Shown: positions 20,501-30,072, counted from the first letter of the stretch. The stretch is 64,000 nt of DNA from Opitutaceae bacterium (GCA_041395105.1 JAWLBB010000009.1:96821-160820); one strand, 5' to 3'. Numbers and translations are program-made. The notes: generated by a model not told the origin, from the letters alone.

Positions 20501-23500
20501 CTCCATGACGTCGCCTGAATCGGACGAGATCACCTCCAATCCCACTCCAGGATAGGCAAAGGAGACGGCTGCTCCGTTGGAGTCTGCGTCGACCAGTCGG
20601 CCAATATCGTCGTAAAGGAAATCGTGGACTTCCCCGTTGTTGCCCTTGAGGGATCTGACCCGTCCCGATCGATAGCCGGTTTCGAAATAATCCAGATCCG
20701 CAGTCAGGCCGGTCGGGGCAACCACCCGGGTCAGATTGCCGGCGGCGTCATGGGTCAGAGTCGTGTCCAAGCCATCGGGACCAGTGATCGAATTCACCAT
20801 GCCATTGCCGTCGTAACCGATCATGACCAGGTTGCGGTCACCGTCGCGCACCGCGACGAGCCGTCCGCTGTTGTATGCAAAATCCAGCCGACCCGTTGCC
20901 GGATCGCTGAAGAAAGCAAGGTCTCCGTCGGGCTTGAAGACGTAGGCCGCCCCGGTCACCGTGGTGAGTTCGAAGTGGTCGCCCTTGAAGCGCAGCCGGC
21001 TCCGGTTCTCCACCATGGGGACCCAGACGGAATCGTCCAGAGTCGGCTGATAGGTCGCGCGTTTGCCCCAGATCCAGACGGCGACATGGTCCCGCTCGAC
21101 CCGGTAGGCGCGGTTTCGTGTGATGTCCGGAAGGAAATCGCCGATTCGCGTCGGGCGTCCCTGTTCGATCGTCCAGCCGTTGGGATCAACCGCACGGATG
21201 CTCTGCATGAGCAGGAAGGCGAAGCGACGCTCCCTTTCGCCCACCCGGCTCAGCTGGGTGGCGTTGCGGGCCGCCGTCGCGTTGACCTCGCCGAAAGTCT
21301 CCCCGGCTTCGGATCGGAGCAGTTCGAAGACGTTGTTCCATCCTTCGTCCGGGAGATCGGGCAGGCGCAGGGCGTCCTTGAAGTCATCCCAGCGGAAGGG
21401 GCTTCCGGCGAAGTTCGCCGTCTGCCAGAGAAGATCGATGGTCAGGGAGTTGCGGTCGACCGGTGCCTCGAAACTGAGGACATGGGTCTCCGTCTTCGAG
21501 TCAGGACGCAGGATGCCGGCGGGTCCGTCGCTGCTGATGCCGAGGAAGTTGTCGATGAAGAGCGGCTCGTCCGCGGCAACCGGGGGACCGTCCGGCGCCG
21601 ACCGGCTGCGCAAACCCGCCGAGGCGAATCGCACCGGCGGTTCGACCCGCACGGCGGCGTTCAGTTGCATCAGCGGGGCAACCAGATCCACGTTGCCGGT
21701 ATTACGGTAAAGAACCGTGGCGCCGCCCTTGCGGCCGGCCCGGACCTGTGTGTCGCCGATTAGCCGGACATCCAGCTCGGCGGGCCGGGTCGCGCCTACG
21801 GAGACGGTCTGGACCGAGTCGACCGAGGCCCCGTCACGCGCCGCCCGGACCCGGTAGGTCCCGTGGGGAACGCCGTCCAGCGGGAAAGTCGGGTAGGCCA
21901 GGTTGGTGACGGTCGAGTAGGTCGCGGTTCCCGGGTAGGCCTGTCCGGTTGCGACCGAGACGAGGGAAAACGCCAGTTGGTCATCCAGGAGGGCGCCGGC
22001 GACCTCGAGCGTGGCTGTGCCGCTGTCGCCGATGCTGCGCGGCGAAACCCCGGAGATGCGGAAGTCCACCGCTTCGGCCGAAAGGCTCAAAGCGACATCG
22101 GGCTGGGTCAACCCGGATACGTTGACCAGGATGTAGGCCAGACCCCCGCGCGGGGCAAAGAGGCTGACGTCATCCTGTCCAAATTCCTGGTTGCGGCCGT
22201 CGAAGTCGGTCGGTGACGGCAACCGGTCGAAAGCCCAGTAGAGTTCCGGGAGGGCGAGGCCATTGCCGGCTGTGATGGCTTGCAGGATGGCCCCTTCCTT
22301 GCGGGTATCGATTACGAAGACGAACTGGTCGCCAGTTTCCCGCAGGAAGACGGACTGAGGCTCGCCTCCGATCGCGACGGCGGGAACATCAATCCGCGTA
22401 GTCCCGGCCGAGGTGCGGTCGTTGTTAGCGCGGTTGGCCCCCTCGAAGAGCGAGCCCGGCGCATTGGTCCGCACCTTCCAGCGGTGCAGGCCGACGGTCG
22501 ATCCCGGAACCGCAATCTCCTCGGTGAAGGTGACTGATTCGCCCGGTTCCAGCCGCAGGTTGCTGCCGACCAGGACGGTGCGGGATTCGCGAAGAATCTC
22601 CGAACCAGTGTCCGGGTTGGCGACCAGCCAGACCTCGTCGACCCACGGGCCGGCCACGGTGACACTTCCGTCGTTGCGCACCGTCCAGGTGAGGACGGCG
22701 GATCCACCGACCGTTGCCTCAGCCGGGGCGGTGACGGCGGTCACCACCAGGTCGACTTCCGAAGCGGCGCCCTCGGCATACTCGTATGCCCCGATGTCGG
22801 CAATCACTCCTCCGGCACCCGCGACGCCCGTGTCGGCCACGGTGGGCTCGTTGAAGCGTGGCGCGCCGTTGCGATCGGAATCCGGCGCCACCGTCGTGTC
22901 GGCGGCATCGATGGCCGGGGAGTCGGCCTGAAGGCGGTACTCGCCCCCGGCCCCGTTGAGAAAGCCGGGGTCGGCGGCGATGTTGCCGTCCGTGCCGATG
23001 ACGTCGGCCACCGAAGCGGTGTTGCCCTGAGCCGCCCGCGGATTGAAGAAGAGGTTGTGGCTCATCGTCTTCGTGTCGCCCCCGAAATCGCGGAGCAGCC
23101 CGGCGGTGAAGCTGTTCGAGATGATCGAATTCGCCACATCGAGTGTGCCGCCGTGGATGAGCAGGCCGATACGGTTGCGGTCAAAGGTCGAGTTGCGGAT
23201 GGTGACCGCGGATCCGGGATGCGCCGAAACGGCCCGGTCGATATTCCGGAACACGCTGTTGCGGATCGTGACCGGGCCTCCCCAGGCGAGGACGCCGTCG
23301 AAGAACGAGTCCGAGACAAGGGAATTGTCGATCAGAACCTCGGAGCTGCCGGTCGTCCGGATGACGCCGGTCCCGGACCAGGAAGTGCCAGTCCCGCCAC
23401 CGTAGAGGATCTTGACATGGTCAAAGGTCGCCGGTGAGCCGTTGACGTAGATCCAGCGCCAGTCTCCGGCCGCGGGAGCCGTGGTATTGCCGTCCTCGTT

Positions 23501-26500
23501 GGTGTCACCGCCGTGGGCGTCGTCCCGTTCCGACGTGAAGATGATCGGCTGGGCGAGCGTCCCTTCCGCCACCAGGGTCGACCCCGGCGAGAGGATGAGC
23601 CCTTTGTACTGGCCGAACTTGATGATTGCCCCCGGTTCGATGATCAGGGTCGCGCCGGTGGCCACCGTCACGTCTGCGGTCACCCACTGGAGGGTACCGG
23701 TTCGCCAGCGAACGGTGCCGTTGATCGTCTTGTCCGGCAGGTCGACGGCATAGAAGAAGGACACAAGTTCGTTGGTGTTAAGCTGGCTGCCCACGGCCAG
23801 GGCTATCCCGCGCCAGTCCCCGGCGCCGGGCACGGTTCGGTTGCCGTCGCGGTTGCTGTCGCCGACCCGGGCGTCGTCGAGGAATGAAGTGAAGACGATG
23901 GGAAGGGCCTCGGTTCCCTCGCCGTTGATGGACGCGCCCGGCCGCAGATCGATCCTGGACTTCGGGGTCACCTTGATGACCGTGCCCGGCTCGATCGTCA
24001 CGGATACACCGTCCGCTATGACAAGGTTTCCGCGAACCACGTTGAGCCGGTCGGCCGGCCAGGACTCATCGGCCTCGATTGTGCCGCTGTGCCAGACATA
24101 CTCGTTGGCCACGAAGACGTCGGCCTGCAACTCGCCCACCAGATCGCCGTCTCCGTTCACCACGGTGACCATCAGCGAATAGTCACCATCGGGCACCGAG
24201 GTCGTATCCCAGGCGAAGGAGGGAACGATCGACGAGGAATTCAGAAGGACGGTCTCACTCTCACCGTCGAGAAGTCGGAGCGTGGAGGTGACGGACAGGT
24301 CGGAGGAGAGGACCACCCAGGAAACATCGACCGCTCCAAAGATGATCGGCGGGAGGTCGGAGACCCACGAGACGGCTTCGATCGTCTCGAGATCCTGGAT
24401 ACGGACCGTGCCGGCTTCGGCCGAGTCGTCGGTTGGCCGTGCCTCGATCCGGTTCAGGTCCAGCTCCATCGCACCGGTCGTCCCGATGGCGATGCGACCG
24501 CCGGCGCTGCCCCGGTTGTTGCTGGCGGTCCCCTTGGCCGAGGCGTTGGCCTGGACCACCCCGTCGCCCGAGACGGATCCGGCCTGGATCCAGATCGAAC
24601 CTCCGGTTGTGCCCGAATGATTCGCGCCCGAGACGACAATACCGTTGGCGGTGATGGCGCCGTCATGGGTCAGTTGCCCCGGCACCACCAGCCGGACCGC
24701 GCCGCCCGCCCGCAACTGGCTGCCGAAGACGCCTCCGGAGGAACCGAGATCAACCGGTTGCTCAGCGTTGCCGTAGACCGGCGCACTGGCTCCGCCCCCC
24801 TTCCCTCCGTGGCTGCCGCCGACAGAATTGGAGGTGGATCCGCCGGGTCCCTTGGACGAAGGGTAGCCAAACCCGTCGGCGGTGATCGTTGCTCCCGCCC
24901 CGATAGTCAGGTCCTTGGCCAGGATGGTGACGCCCCGTCCCGTGTAGACTCCCCCGCCCAGATCAACGGCATCGACCGACTGGGCCTCGAGAACGGCATT
25001 CCCGGCCAGTTCAAGCTCGCTGGCGACCGCCAGAATGGACCCGCCGCCCAGTTCGAGTTGTCCGTCGAGTTCGACCGTCACCCGGCCGAATGCCTCGGAC
25101 GATCTCTCAGGGAAGGCCAGCCGGTCGAGCACGCGGAGCGCCAGATTGGGAACGGATCGGTCGATGAAGACGACTGATCCGTCCTCCGCCCCGGGACCGC
25201 CCGCGTCGGCCGACGTAGCGACGAAACCCTCGAAGTCATCCGCGGTGTCATAGTAGACGGCGATACGGCCGCCGGAGCTGTCGGAGTTTGAGCCCATGCC
25301 CTTGGTGGCCGCGTTGGCGCGGAAGAAGCCGGTGCCGCTCAGCGTGTCCGCATCCACCCAGATCGATCCGCCGGCGGCTCCGGAATGATTGGAACCCGAG
25401 GCGGTGCCGTTCGCGGAAATCGTGCCGTCGAGGTCGAGGTTGCCGTCGACCACGATGCGAATGACGCCGCCGCCGCGGGTCGTTGACGCAAAGACACCCC
25501 CGGCCGCACCCGCAGTGCTCGGCTCGAGCGGATCGCCGTACTCCCGATTGTTGCCGGAACCCCCTCCGTCGCCTCCGTGGCCGGCGCCGACGGTGTTCTG
25601 CCCGGCGGTCGGACCATCGGGACTCTCCCCGGGGCCGTAGCCGAGGCCGTCGGCCAAAATCGAGGCGTTTTCAGCCACAGTCAGGTTGCCGGCTTCGATC
25701 CGGCCACCGACGCCGTCCCATTCGACGAATATCCGGGCGGTTCCCGCCAGAGCCAGGGTGTCCGCGATACTCAGGACGGCCCCGGGGCGCATTTCGACAC
25801 GCCCGTTGTTCACCTCCATTGACTGGACGGAAAAGGCGGGTCCGGGCTCAACGACCAGACGTTTCAAAACCGTAAGGTGCCTTCCCCCGACGCCATCCCG
25901 GGCCAGGTAAACCGTGCCGGCTTCGGCACTGCCCTGGCCGTTTGCCTGGATGTTGCCAAGGTTGGCAAACCCGGAGGCGTCCGCGTAGTAGACGGCGACC
26001 CGGCCGCCGCTGCTGTCATTGTTGCCTGAAGATCCCCCTGGCGCCGCGTTCGCGCGGATGGTTCCGGAGCCCGCCAGGGTATTGGTGGTGATCCAGATGG
26101 ATCCGCCGGCCGCTCCGCTGTGGTTGGTGCCGGTAGAGGTGGCGTCGGCAGAGAGGGTCCCGTTAACTGTCAGGGTGCCCGAGACGGTCAGCCGGATGGC
26201 GCCGCCTCCCGCCGTGACCGAACCAAAGACTCCGCTGGCCGAGCCCAGATCGACCGGCTCTGTCATCGAGCCGTAGGCGGATTTGACCACGGAGGCACTG
26301 CCGGTGGCCCGGCCGCCATGGCTGGCTCCGACCGTGTTTGCGCCTTTGCCGGGTCCGCCCGGCCCAAGGCCGCTCGGGTAACCCTGCCCGTCGGCATCGA
26401 CGTGGCCGTCGAGATCGACGGTGAGGGTTGTCGCGGTGATCGAAACCCCGGCACCGGCCCAGGCTTCATTGACCTGGGCGTCGCGGTTCTTGCCTTCGGC

Positions 26501-29113
26501 CAGGACCACGCCGCCACCCTTGACCCGCAGAGTCCCGGTCACCGTGAGGGAACTGCCCCCGCCCAGTTCGAGGACACCGCCATCCTCCACCGTGATCGCC
26601 GTTTGGGTCACGCTTGTGTCCGGATCGATGCGCACCCGACCGTGGACAATGAGCGATCCGTTCCCGGTCGTCGTGTCGCGCAGATAGACCGTCCCGTCCT
26701 GCGCGCTGCCCTGCCCCTTCGCCTGGATCGCGGACAGGTCGGTAAAACCCGAGGCGTCTCCATAGTAAAGGGCCACCCGGCCTCCGCTGCTGTCTTTGTT
26801 TCCTGAAAATCCCTTCGCCACCGCGTTGGCCTGAATGGTGCCGGAGCCGGCCAGGTTGACCGTGGTGATCCAGATGGATCCTCCGGCGGCCCCGCTGTGG
26901 TTGGTGCCCGTGGCGGTGCCGTCGGCGGATAGCGTCCCATTGACCGTCAACGTGCCCGACACGGTCAGCCGGATGGCGCCGCCTCCCGCCGTGACCGAAG
27001 CAAAGACTCCGCTGGCCGAGCCCAGGTCGACCGGCTCGACCATCGAACCGTAGGCGGATTTGACCACGGAGGTACTGCTGGTGGCCAGGCCGCCATGGCT
27101 GGCTCCGCTATTGTTTGCGCCGGCGCCGGGTCCGCCCGGCCCGAGGCCGCTCGAGTAACCCTGCCCATCGGCATGGACGCGGCCGTCGAGATCGACGGTG
27201 AGGGTAGCCGCGGTTATCGAAACCCCGGCACCGGCCCAGGCTTCATTGACCTGGGCGTCGCGGTTCTTGCCTTCGGCAAGGACCACGCCGCCACCCTTGA
27301 CCCGCAGAGTCCCGGTCACCGTAAGGGAACTGCCGCCGCCAAGCTCGAGCAGACCGCCGCCCTCGACCGTGATCCCGGTGTAGGTTGGCGCCTCGTCCGG
27401 TTGGATGCGCACCCGACCGTGGACAATCAGCGAACCGTTCGAGGTCGTCGTGTCGCGCAGATAGACCGTCCCATCCTGAGCATCGCCCTGCCCGTTGGCC
27501 TGGATGGCGGACAGGTCGCCGAAACCCGAGGCATTCGCGTAGTAGACGGCCACCCGGCCGCCACCGCTGTCGTTGTTTGCTGAAAAACCCTTCACCGCCG
27601 CGTTGGCGCGGATGCTGCCGGAACCGACCAGGTTGGCTGTGGTGATCCAGAGGGAGCCTCCGGCGGCCCCGCTGTGGTTGGTGCCCGTGGCGGTGCCATC
27701 AGCGGAAAGGGTTCCATTGACCGTCAACGTGCCCGACACGACCAGCCGGATGGCGCCGCCTCCAGCCGTGGCTGAAGCAAAAACGCCGCTGGCCGAGCCC
27801 AAGTCTACCGGCTCTCTCATCGAACCGTAGACCGTTTTGAGCAGGGAGGCACTGCCGGTGGCACGGCCGCCGTGGCTGGCGCCGACCGTGTTTTGGCCGG
27901 CACCGGGACCACCCGGCCCCAAGCCGCTCAGGTAGCCCTGCCCGTCGGCATGGAGCCGGCCGTTGAGGTCGACGGTCAGGGTCGCCGCGGTGATGGATAC
28001 ACCGGCTCCAGCCCAGGCCTCGTTGACCTGGGCGCCGGTGTTCTTGCCTTCCGCCAGGACGACGCCACCGCCCTTGACCCTGAGGACGCCGGTCACGTTG
28101 AGGGACGTGCCGCCGCCCAGTTCGAGGATACCGCCATCCTCGACCGTGACTGCGGTGTGGGTCACGTCCGAGTCCGGTTCGAAGCGCACCCGACCGTGCA
28201 CGATAAGGGACCCGTTCGAAGTCGAAGTGTCGCGCAGGTAGACCGTTCCGTCCTGTGCACCGCCCTGCCCCTTGGCTTCAATCGCGGACAGATCAGTGAA
28301 TCCCGAGGCGTCTTCAAAGTAGACGGCCACCCGGCCGCCGCCGCTGTCGTTGTTTCCTGGAAAGCCCCTTACCGCCGCGTTGGCACGTATGCTGCCGGAG
28401 CCTGCCAGGTTGGCCGTGGTAATCCAGACGGAGCCTCCGGCCGCTCCGCTGTGGTTGGTGCCCGTGCCAATGCCGTCGGCGGAGAGGGTCCCGTTGACCG
28501 TCAACGTGCCCGACACGACCAGCCGGATGGCGCCGCCTCCGGCGGTGGTTGAGGCGTAAACGCCGGCGGCCGAGCCCAGATCCAGCGGTTGGCGCATCGA
28601 TCCGTAGACCGGTTTGAGCAGGGAGGCGGTGCCGGTGGCACGCCCGCCGTGGCTGGCGCCCGTTGTGTTCGCGCCAACGCCGGGTCCGCCCGGCCCCAGA
28701 CCGCTCAGGTAACCCTGACCGTCGGCATGGATCGTACTTCCGGAAGCAACGGTCACCGAGGCGGCGGTGAGGCTGGAGCCCTCCCCCAGCCACTCCCCAC
28801 CGACCTGGGCATCCACGTTCTTGCCGGCAAAGACAATGGACGCGTTGCCCGTGACGGTGACCGCCCCGGTGACCGTGATGTCCGATCCCCCTCCAATGGT
28901 AAGGACCGCACCATTGGAAACTGAAATACTGTCGTAGCTCGCAGCCGAATCCTCAGGCAGATCGAGGTCTGTCGTCACGTTCAGAGGTGCCGCCAGAGTG
29001 TTCGTCGATCCAACCAGAGCCAATGCCAAGCTGAATGCGCAAAAATGGTGACGGGTAGAACGCTCGCGGGCCAACCGGGCGACCGCACCCAACGGGAAAC
29101 GGAGAAATCGCAT
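16523..29113 (-). CDS. Giant secreted RHS/YD-repeat protein B (4196 aa)
   Basis: An Arg-rich start followed by a hydrophobic stretch ending near LAAPLNV is a likely signal peptide. Residues about 40-1570 are Gly-rich beta repeats, including four units of exactly 259 aa. A beta-helix with GGDTNEDGN loops (about 1655-2070) and a CARDB-like domain (about 2120-2225) follow. YD repeats span about 2740-3270, ending in an RHS core with RTYDPWLGRFLSPDP (about 3370-3430). After the core, where RHS proteins carry a variable toxin, there is a Lys/Arg-rich helical stretch (about 3440-3640). Then come DUF7619-like (DPNDKASTGVGEGGYI), Fn3-like and the tandem C-terminal module. The RHS shell plus a C-terminal sorting-type module suggests a surface-anchored or delivered effector. 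No immunity gene is recognisable next to it. Confidence 0.87.
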   Translation of the reverse strand: MRFLRFPLGAVARLARERSTRHHFCAFSLALALVGSTNTLAAPLNVTTDLDLPEDSAASYDSISVSNGAVLTIGGGSDITVTGAVTVTGNASIVFAGKNVDAQVGGEWLGEGSSLTAASVTVASGSTIHADGQGYLSGLGPGGPGVGANTTGASHGGRATGTASLLKPVYGSMRQPLDLGSAAGVYASTTAGGGAIRLVVSGTLTVNGTLSADGIGTGTNHSGAAGGSVWITTANLAGSGSIRANAAVRGFPGNNDSGGGRVAVYFEDASGFTDLSAIEAKGQGGAQDGTVYLRDTSTSNGSLIVHGRVRFEPDSDVTHTAVTVEDGGILELGGGTSLNVTGVLRVKGGGVVLAEGKNTGAQVNEAWAGAGVSITAATLTVDLNGRLHADGQGYLSGLGPGGPGAGQNTVGASHGGRATGSASLLKTVYGSMREPVDLGSASGVFASATAGGGAIRLVVSGTLTVNGTLSADGTATGTNHSGAAGGSLWITTANLVGSGSIRANAAVKGFSANNDSGGGRVAVYYANASGFGDLSAIQANGQGDAQDGTVYLRDTTTSNGSLIVHGRVRIQPDEAPTYTGITVEGGGLLELGGGSSLTVTGTLRVKGGGVVLAEGKNRDAQVNEAWAGAGVSITAATLTVDLDGRVHADGQGYSSGLGPGGPGAGANNSGASHGGLATSSTSVVKSAYGSMVEPVDLGSASGVFASVTAGGGAIRLTVSGTLTVNGTLSADGTATGTNHSGAAGGSIWITTVNLAGSGTIQANAVAKGFSGNKDSSGGRVALYYGDASGFTDLSAIQAKGQGSAQDGTVYLRDTTTGNGSLIVHGRVRIDPDTSVTQTAITVEDGGVLELGGGSSLTVTGTLRVKGGGVVLAEGKNRDAQVNEAWAGAGVSITATTLTVDLDGHVDADGQGYPSGLGPGGPGKGANTVGASHGGRATGSASVVKSAYGSMTEPVDLGSASGVFGSVTAGGGAIRLTVSGTLTVNGTLSADATSTGTNHSGAAGGSIWITTNTLAGSGTIRANAAPGGSSGNNDSSGGRVAVYYADASGFANLGNIQANGQGSAEAGTVYLARDGVGGRHLTVLKRLVVEPGPAFSVQSMEVNNGRVEMRPGAVLSIADTLALAGTARIFVEWDGVGGRIEAGNLTVAENASILADGLGYGPGESPDGPTAGQNTVGAGHGGDGGGSGNNREYGDPLEPSTAGAAGGVFASTTRGGGVIRIVVDGNLDLDGTISANGTASGSNHSGAAGGSIWVDADTLSGTGFFRANAATKGMGSNSDSSGGRIAVYYDTADDFEGFVATSADAGGPGAEDGSVVFIDRSVPNLALRVLDRLAFPERSSEAFGRVTVELDGQLELGGGSILAVASELELAGNAVLEAQSVDAVDLGGGVYTGRGVTILAKDLTIGAGATITADGFGYPSSKGPGGSTSNSVGGSHGGKGGGASAPVYGNAEQPVDLGSSGGVFGSQLRAGGAVRLVVPGQLTHDGAITANGIVVSGANHSGTTGGSIWIQAGSVSGDGVVQANASAKGTASNNRGSAGGRIAIGTTGAMELDLNRIEARPTDDSAEAGTVRIQDLETIEAVSWVSDLPPIIFGAVDVSWVVLSSDLSVTSTLRLLDGESETVLLNSSSIVPSFAWDTTSVPDGDYSLMVTVVNGDGDLVGELQADVFVANEYVWHSGTIEADESWPADRLNVVRGNLVIADGVSVTIEPGTVIKVTPKSRIDLRPGASINGEGTEALPIVFTSFLDDARVGDSNRDGNRTVPGAGDWRGIALAVGSQLNTNELVSFFYAVDLPDKTINGTVRWRTGTLQWVTADVTVATGATLIIEPGAIIKFGQYKGLILSPGSTLVAEGTLAQPIIFTSERDDAHGGDTNEDGNTTAPAAGDWRWIYVNGSPATFDHVKILYGGGTGTSWSGTGVIRTTGSSEVLIDNSLVSDSFFDGVLAWGGPVTIRNSVFRNIDRAVSAHPGSAVTIRNSTFDRNRIGLLIHGGTLDVANSIISNSFTAGLLRDFGGDTKTMSHNLFFNPRAAQGNTASVADVIGTDGNIAADPGFLNGAGGEYRLQADSPAIDAADTTVAPDSDRNGAPRFNEPTVADTGVAGAGGVIADIGAYEYAEGAASEVDLVVTAVTAPAEATVGGSAVLTWTVRNDGSVTVAGPWVDEVWLVANPDTGSEILRESRTVLVGSNLRLEPGESVTFTEEIAVPGSTVGLHRWKVRTNAPGSLFEGANRANNDRTSAGTTRIDVPAVAIGGEPQSVFLRETGDQFVFVIDTRKEGAILQAITAGNGLALPELYWAFDRLPSPTDFDGRNQEFGQDDVSLFAPRGGLAYILVNVSGLTQPDVALSLSAEAVDFRISGVSPRSIGDSGTATLEVAGALLDDQLAFSLVSVATGQAYPGTATYSTVTNLAYPTFPLDGVPHGTYRVRAARDGASVDSVQTVSVGATRPAELDVRLIGDTQVRAGRKGGATVLYRNTGNVDLVAPLMQLNAAVRVEPPVRFASAGLRSRSAPDGPPVAADEPLFIDNFLGISSDGPAGILRPDSKTETHVLSFEAPVDRNSLTIDLLWQTANFAGSPFRWDDFKDALRLPDLPDEGWNNVFELLRSEAGETFGEVNATAARNATQLSRVGERERRFAFLLMQSIRAVDPNGWTIEQGRPTRIGDFLPDITRNRAYRVERDHVAVWIWGKRATYQPTLDDSVWVPMVENRSRLRFKGDHFELTTVTGAAYVFKPDGDLAFFSDPATGRLDFAYNSGRLVAVRDGDRNLVMIGYDGNGMVNSITGPDGLDTTLTHDAAGNLTRVVAPTGLTADLDYFETGYRSGRVRSLKGNNGEVHDFLYDDIGRLVDADSNGAAVSFAYPGVGLEVISSDSGDVMEKRFGTLAQLVEVLLNGKQIFRSDLKDGAGSERFIVSGGLSRTTFFNEDDTVTRFVDPLGSVTNVTLNDALELTQITDPLGRSTTYEYDDSGNRIARVDALGERSEADYDDDGRVTRVEDRAGKVITFVYDENDRLVERSYGGGLKDEFTYNEKGWLVSARNAAGTTSLDYTTNGLVKEVSFPNGHSVSYTYDETGRITQVEDDSGYVVRYAFDDRGDLRALLDEDGNVLTEYSINSLGQLQTESRANGTESSYTFDAGQRVAGVTHLKPDASPLAGVTYTFDALGRRTGADFGNAAYAFEYDDFSRLTGFERDDTAYEFAYDAVGSRQSTTGPGGGQTYAVDALNRYVSAGERQYEYDANGYLTKQTIGSEVWTYVYDDLNQLTRVTGPGVDVRYDYDALGYRIRETRGSEVSDYLPNPLMRDTLLAVHEGAISTHFGYGRFGYSWFEREGEGAYFLHYDGSGNVLRVTDIDGDTVNSYEYLPFGELVSETETVPNRLTFAGRHGVLEAPGDQYWIQLRTYDPWLGRFLSPDPAVTEGDNPYTYAANQPTNFTDYEGYEEQSQVFDSSGTANLTNANLASSAGQNITESYLRTSNNWAIQEREVARNQYLRDNATFKKRVASGHRNDIRKSSNRLKNSRSRLNHANKNVKATSEALESGKNFTTKNNFGKFLKGLQVAGTVVTTGNAVETQMRYNNGETTLAETVRGWALLANDGLGYVPGLGTAGSFMNSSLDAATRENWVLLANWWYTPDDPFGPGMTPRGGRRSLNSRVVSSYDPNDKASTGVGEGGYIDGQGPIEYRIRFENLPTASAAAQQVRISDFLDVKLDWSTLELLEFGLNDAVIVPPEGATGYSGVARVSADPNPVQCEIHLDPATGELTVDLRSFDEETGDWPTDPFAGFLPPNDETGRGEGYLRFSIWPMPGLEDGTVIENQASIVFDENEPIITNVAVNTIDTMAPTALVAALGERSAPRFSVSWSGDDAGGSGVERFDVYVSVDGGEWTLWQEGTTETSADYEGTPGSSYAFYVHATDALGFANPVAPTAQAQTIAGVSFLVNIANRGGVGTGPNIMIPGFVINGTGTKKVLVRAVGPELETYSVTGFLEDPELRVVSGGTVVAANDDWSDAANAVEIATVANQVGAFPLKDGSKDAAALLDLVPGSYTVKASGVGQTTGVALVEVYDVDDSANPGAKLVNISNRGEVGVGAAIMIPGFVIGGESAKTVLIRGVGPKLADYNVTGVLEDPTLRLFRAGEATPLLTNDNWSDAANAAELAAAAETVGAFALDAGSKDAAVLVTLEPGSYTVKVSGAGGTEGVALVEVYEVGD
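25882..28990 (-). repeat. Four tandem 777-bp repeats inside giant gene B
   Basis: The landmark GGCTGGCTCC-type sequence recurs at 28651, 27874, 27097 and 26320, each exactly 777 bp apart (259 codons). The units are highly similar over their whole length. More diverged units continue leftward with unequal spacing. Each encodes one Gly-rich beta unit with HADGQGY, ASHGG, GGGAIRL and SGGRVAVYY-like motifs. Block boundaries are approximate. Confidence 0.85.
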
Positions 29114-29119
29114 TGTGGG

Positions 29120-29125
29120 ATTTTA
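29120..29125 (-). promoter_or_regulatory. Candidate -10 of giant gene B, implying a leaderless transcript
   Basis: On the minus strand TGCTAAAAT is followed by six bases and then the ATG at 29113. That is an extended -10 at the distance expected if transcription starts at or within a base or so of the start codon. No Shine-Dalgarno is present. The downstream ATG codons do not offer a better start with a signal peptide. Confidence 0.4.
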
Positions 29126-29202
29126 GCAAATCCCCGACATCCCGTATATGGGCCAAAATGCGTAGGGGAAACCCTTACCGAACACTTCCCCAGCACCGCA
29201 GC

Positions 29203-30072
29203 TCAACTCCGGCAACGCTGATCCAGCTGGTGGCAGATGCGCTCGATGGCGGAATCCGCAAGGACCGGATCCTTGGAGGTCACGAAGTTCCGGATATTCC
29301 TGGGATTAAGGACGGCCGGGTCACCCCGGACCGACGCCTCCACAAACCATCCCGGCAACGCCACTATCGGTGAAACCGACACCGGTTCCCCGGTCGCACC
29401 GGAAAGGAATTCCGAAAGACCGGCGGCCTGCCGTTTGGCCTGCTCCAGGCAGCGCTTCTCGGTCCAGCGGGGAAAGACCAGCTTTTGTCCATCGTACCTG
29501 ACCCGGTATTCCGGGGTCTGGCTGCCCAGCTTCGGCTTGCGCCTCGCCTTGGTCTCAACCGCGAAGGCTCCGGTCGGTCCGACAACGACGTGGTCGACAT
29601 TGAACCCGCTCATCGGAACGTCATGGAAAACCTGATACCCATCGGCCAGCATTTGATTGAGTTCCTCACCCACGGCGCGTTCCCCGGCAAAGCCGAGGCG
29701 CATCCGCTGGAGGATCCGGATCAGCCGGACAAGCTTGCGTCCCTGAAGCATTGCCAGGGGGACTGCCAGGGCCAGGAGGAGAGCCCCCGTCACCACCATC
29801 TGGTGCGGCGGCATCATCCTCGTGGTGAGCCCAAAGACCAGGCTCATCCCGAGGGTCCAGAAAAGGAACTGGACAATGATGTCATCAAGTTCCTCCTCCA
29901 ATTCCCCGATACGCAGACGCGTGCTCTCACCGGGCGGTCGCAGGAGCTGGTCGCGGAAGGGATCGGCATAGCGGCGGTTGAGTTTCACCTTCCGCTGCTT
30001 CAGGTCATAGACGTATCCAATGGCCGGCACGGCAAAGAGCAGGCTGACGCCGAAATGGGTGATCCAGTTCAT
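29203..30072 (-). CDS. Membrane protein with NERD (nuclease-related) domain
   Basis: I chose the ATG at 30072; a TTG two codons upstream is possible. A first membrane segment is at about residues 7-20. Two more hydrophobic segments lie at about 68-110 (FLFWTLGMSLVFGL and VTGALLLALAVPLAML). The NERD domain follows at about 130-260 with GERAVGEELNQMLADGYQVFHDV, FNVDHVVVGPTGAFAVETKAR and the Gln/Lys-rich CLEQAKRQAAGLSEFL. NERD domains resemble restriction-endonuclease folds, and the D..E.K-type residues are visible in DHVVVG and ETKA. Substrate and role are unknown. The gene stands alone between the promoter region of giant gene B and a gene-free stretch. Confidence 0.82.
   Translation of the reverse strand: MNWITHFGVSLLFAVPAIGYVYDLKQRKVKLNRRYADPFRDQLLRPPGESTRLRIGELEEELDDIIVQFLFWTLGMSLVFGLTTRMMPPHQMVVTGALLLALAVPLAMLQGRKLVRLIRILQRMRLGFAGERAVGEELNQMLADGYQVFHDVPMSGFNVDHVVVGPTGAFAVETKARRKPKLGSQTPEYRVRYDGQKLVFPRWTEKRCLEQAKRQAAGLSEFLSGATGEPVSVSPIVALPGWFVEASVRGDPAVLNPRNIRNFVTSKDPVLADSAIERICHQLDQRCRS

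Noticed and set aside
25882..28990. CRISPR array in the repeats of giant gene B
   Set aside because: The repeats are 777-bp coding units in one open frame, not 25-40-bp repeats with unique spacers.
16523..29113. Toxin-immunity pair at the end of the RHS gene B
   Set aside because: The gene ends in the shared C-terminal module and is followed by a TPR lipoprotein, with no small immunity-like gene next to it.
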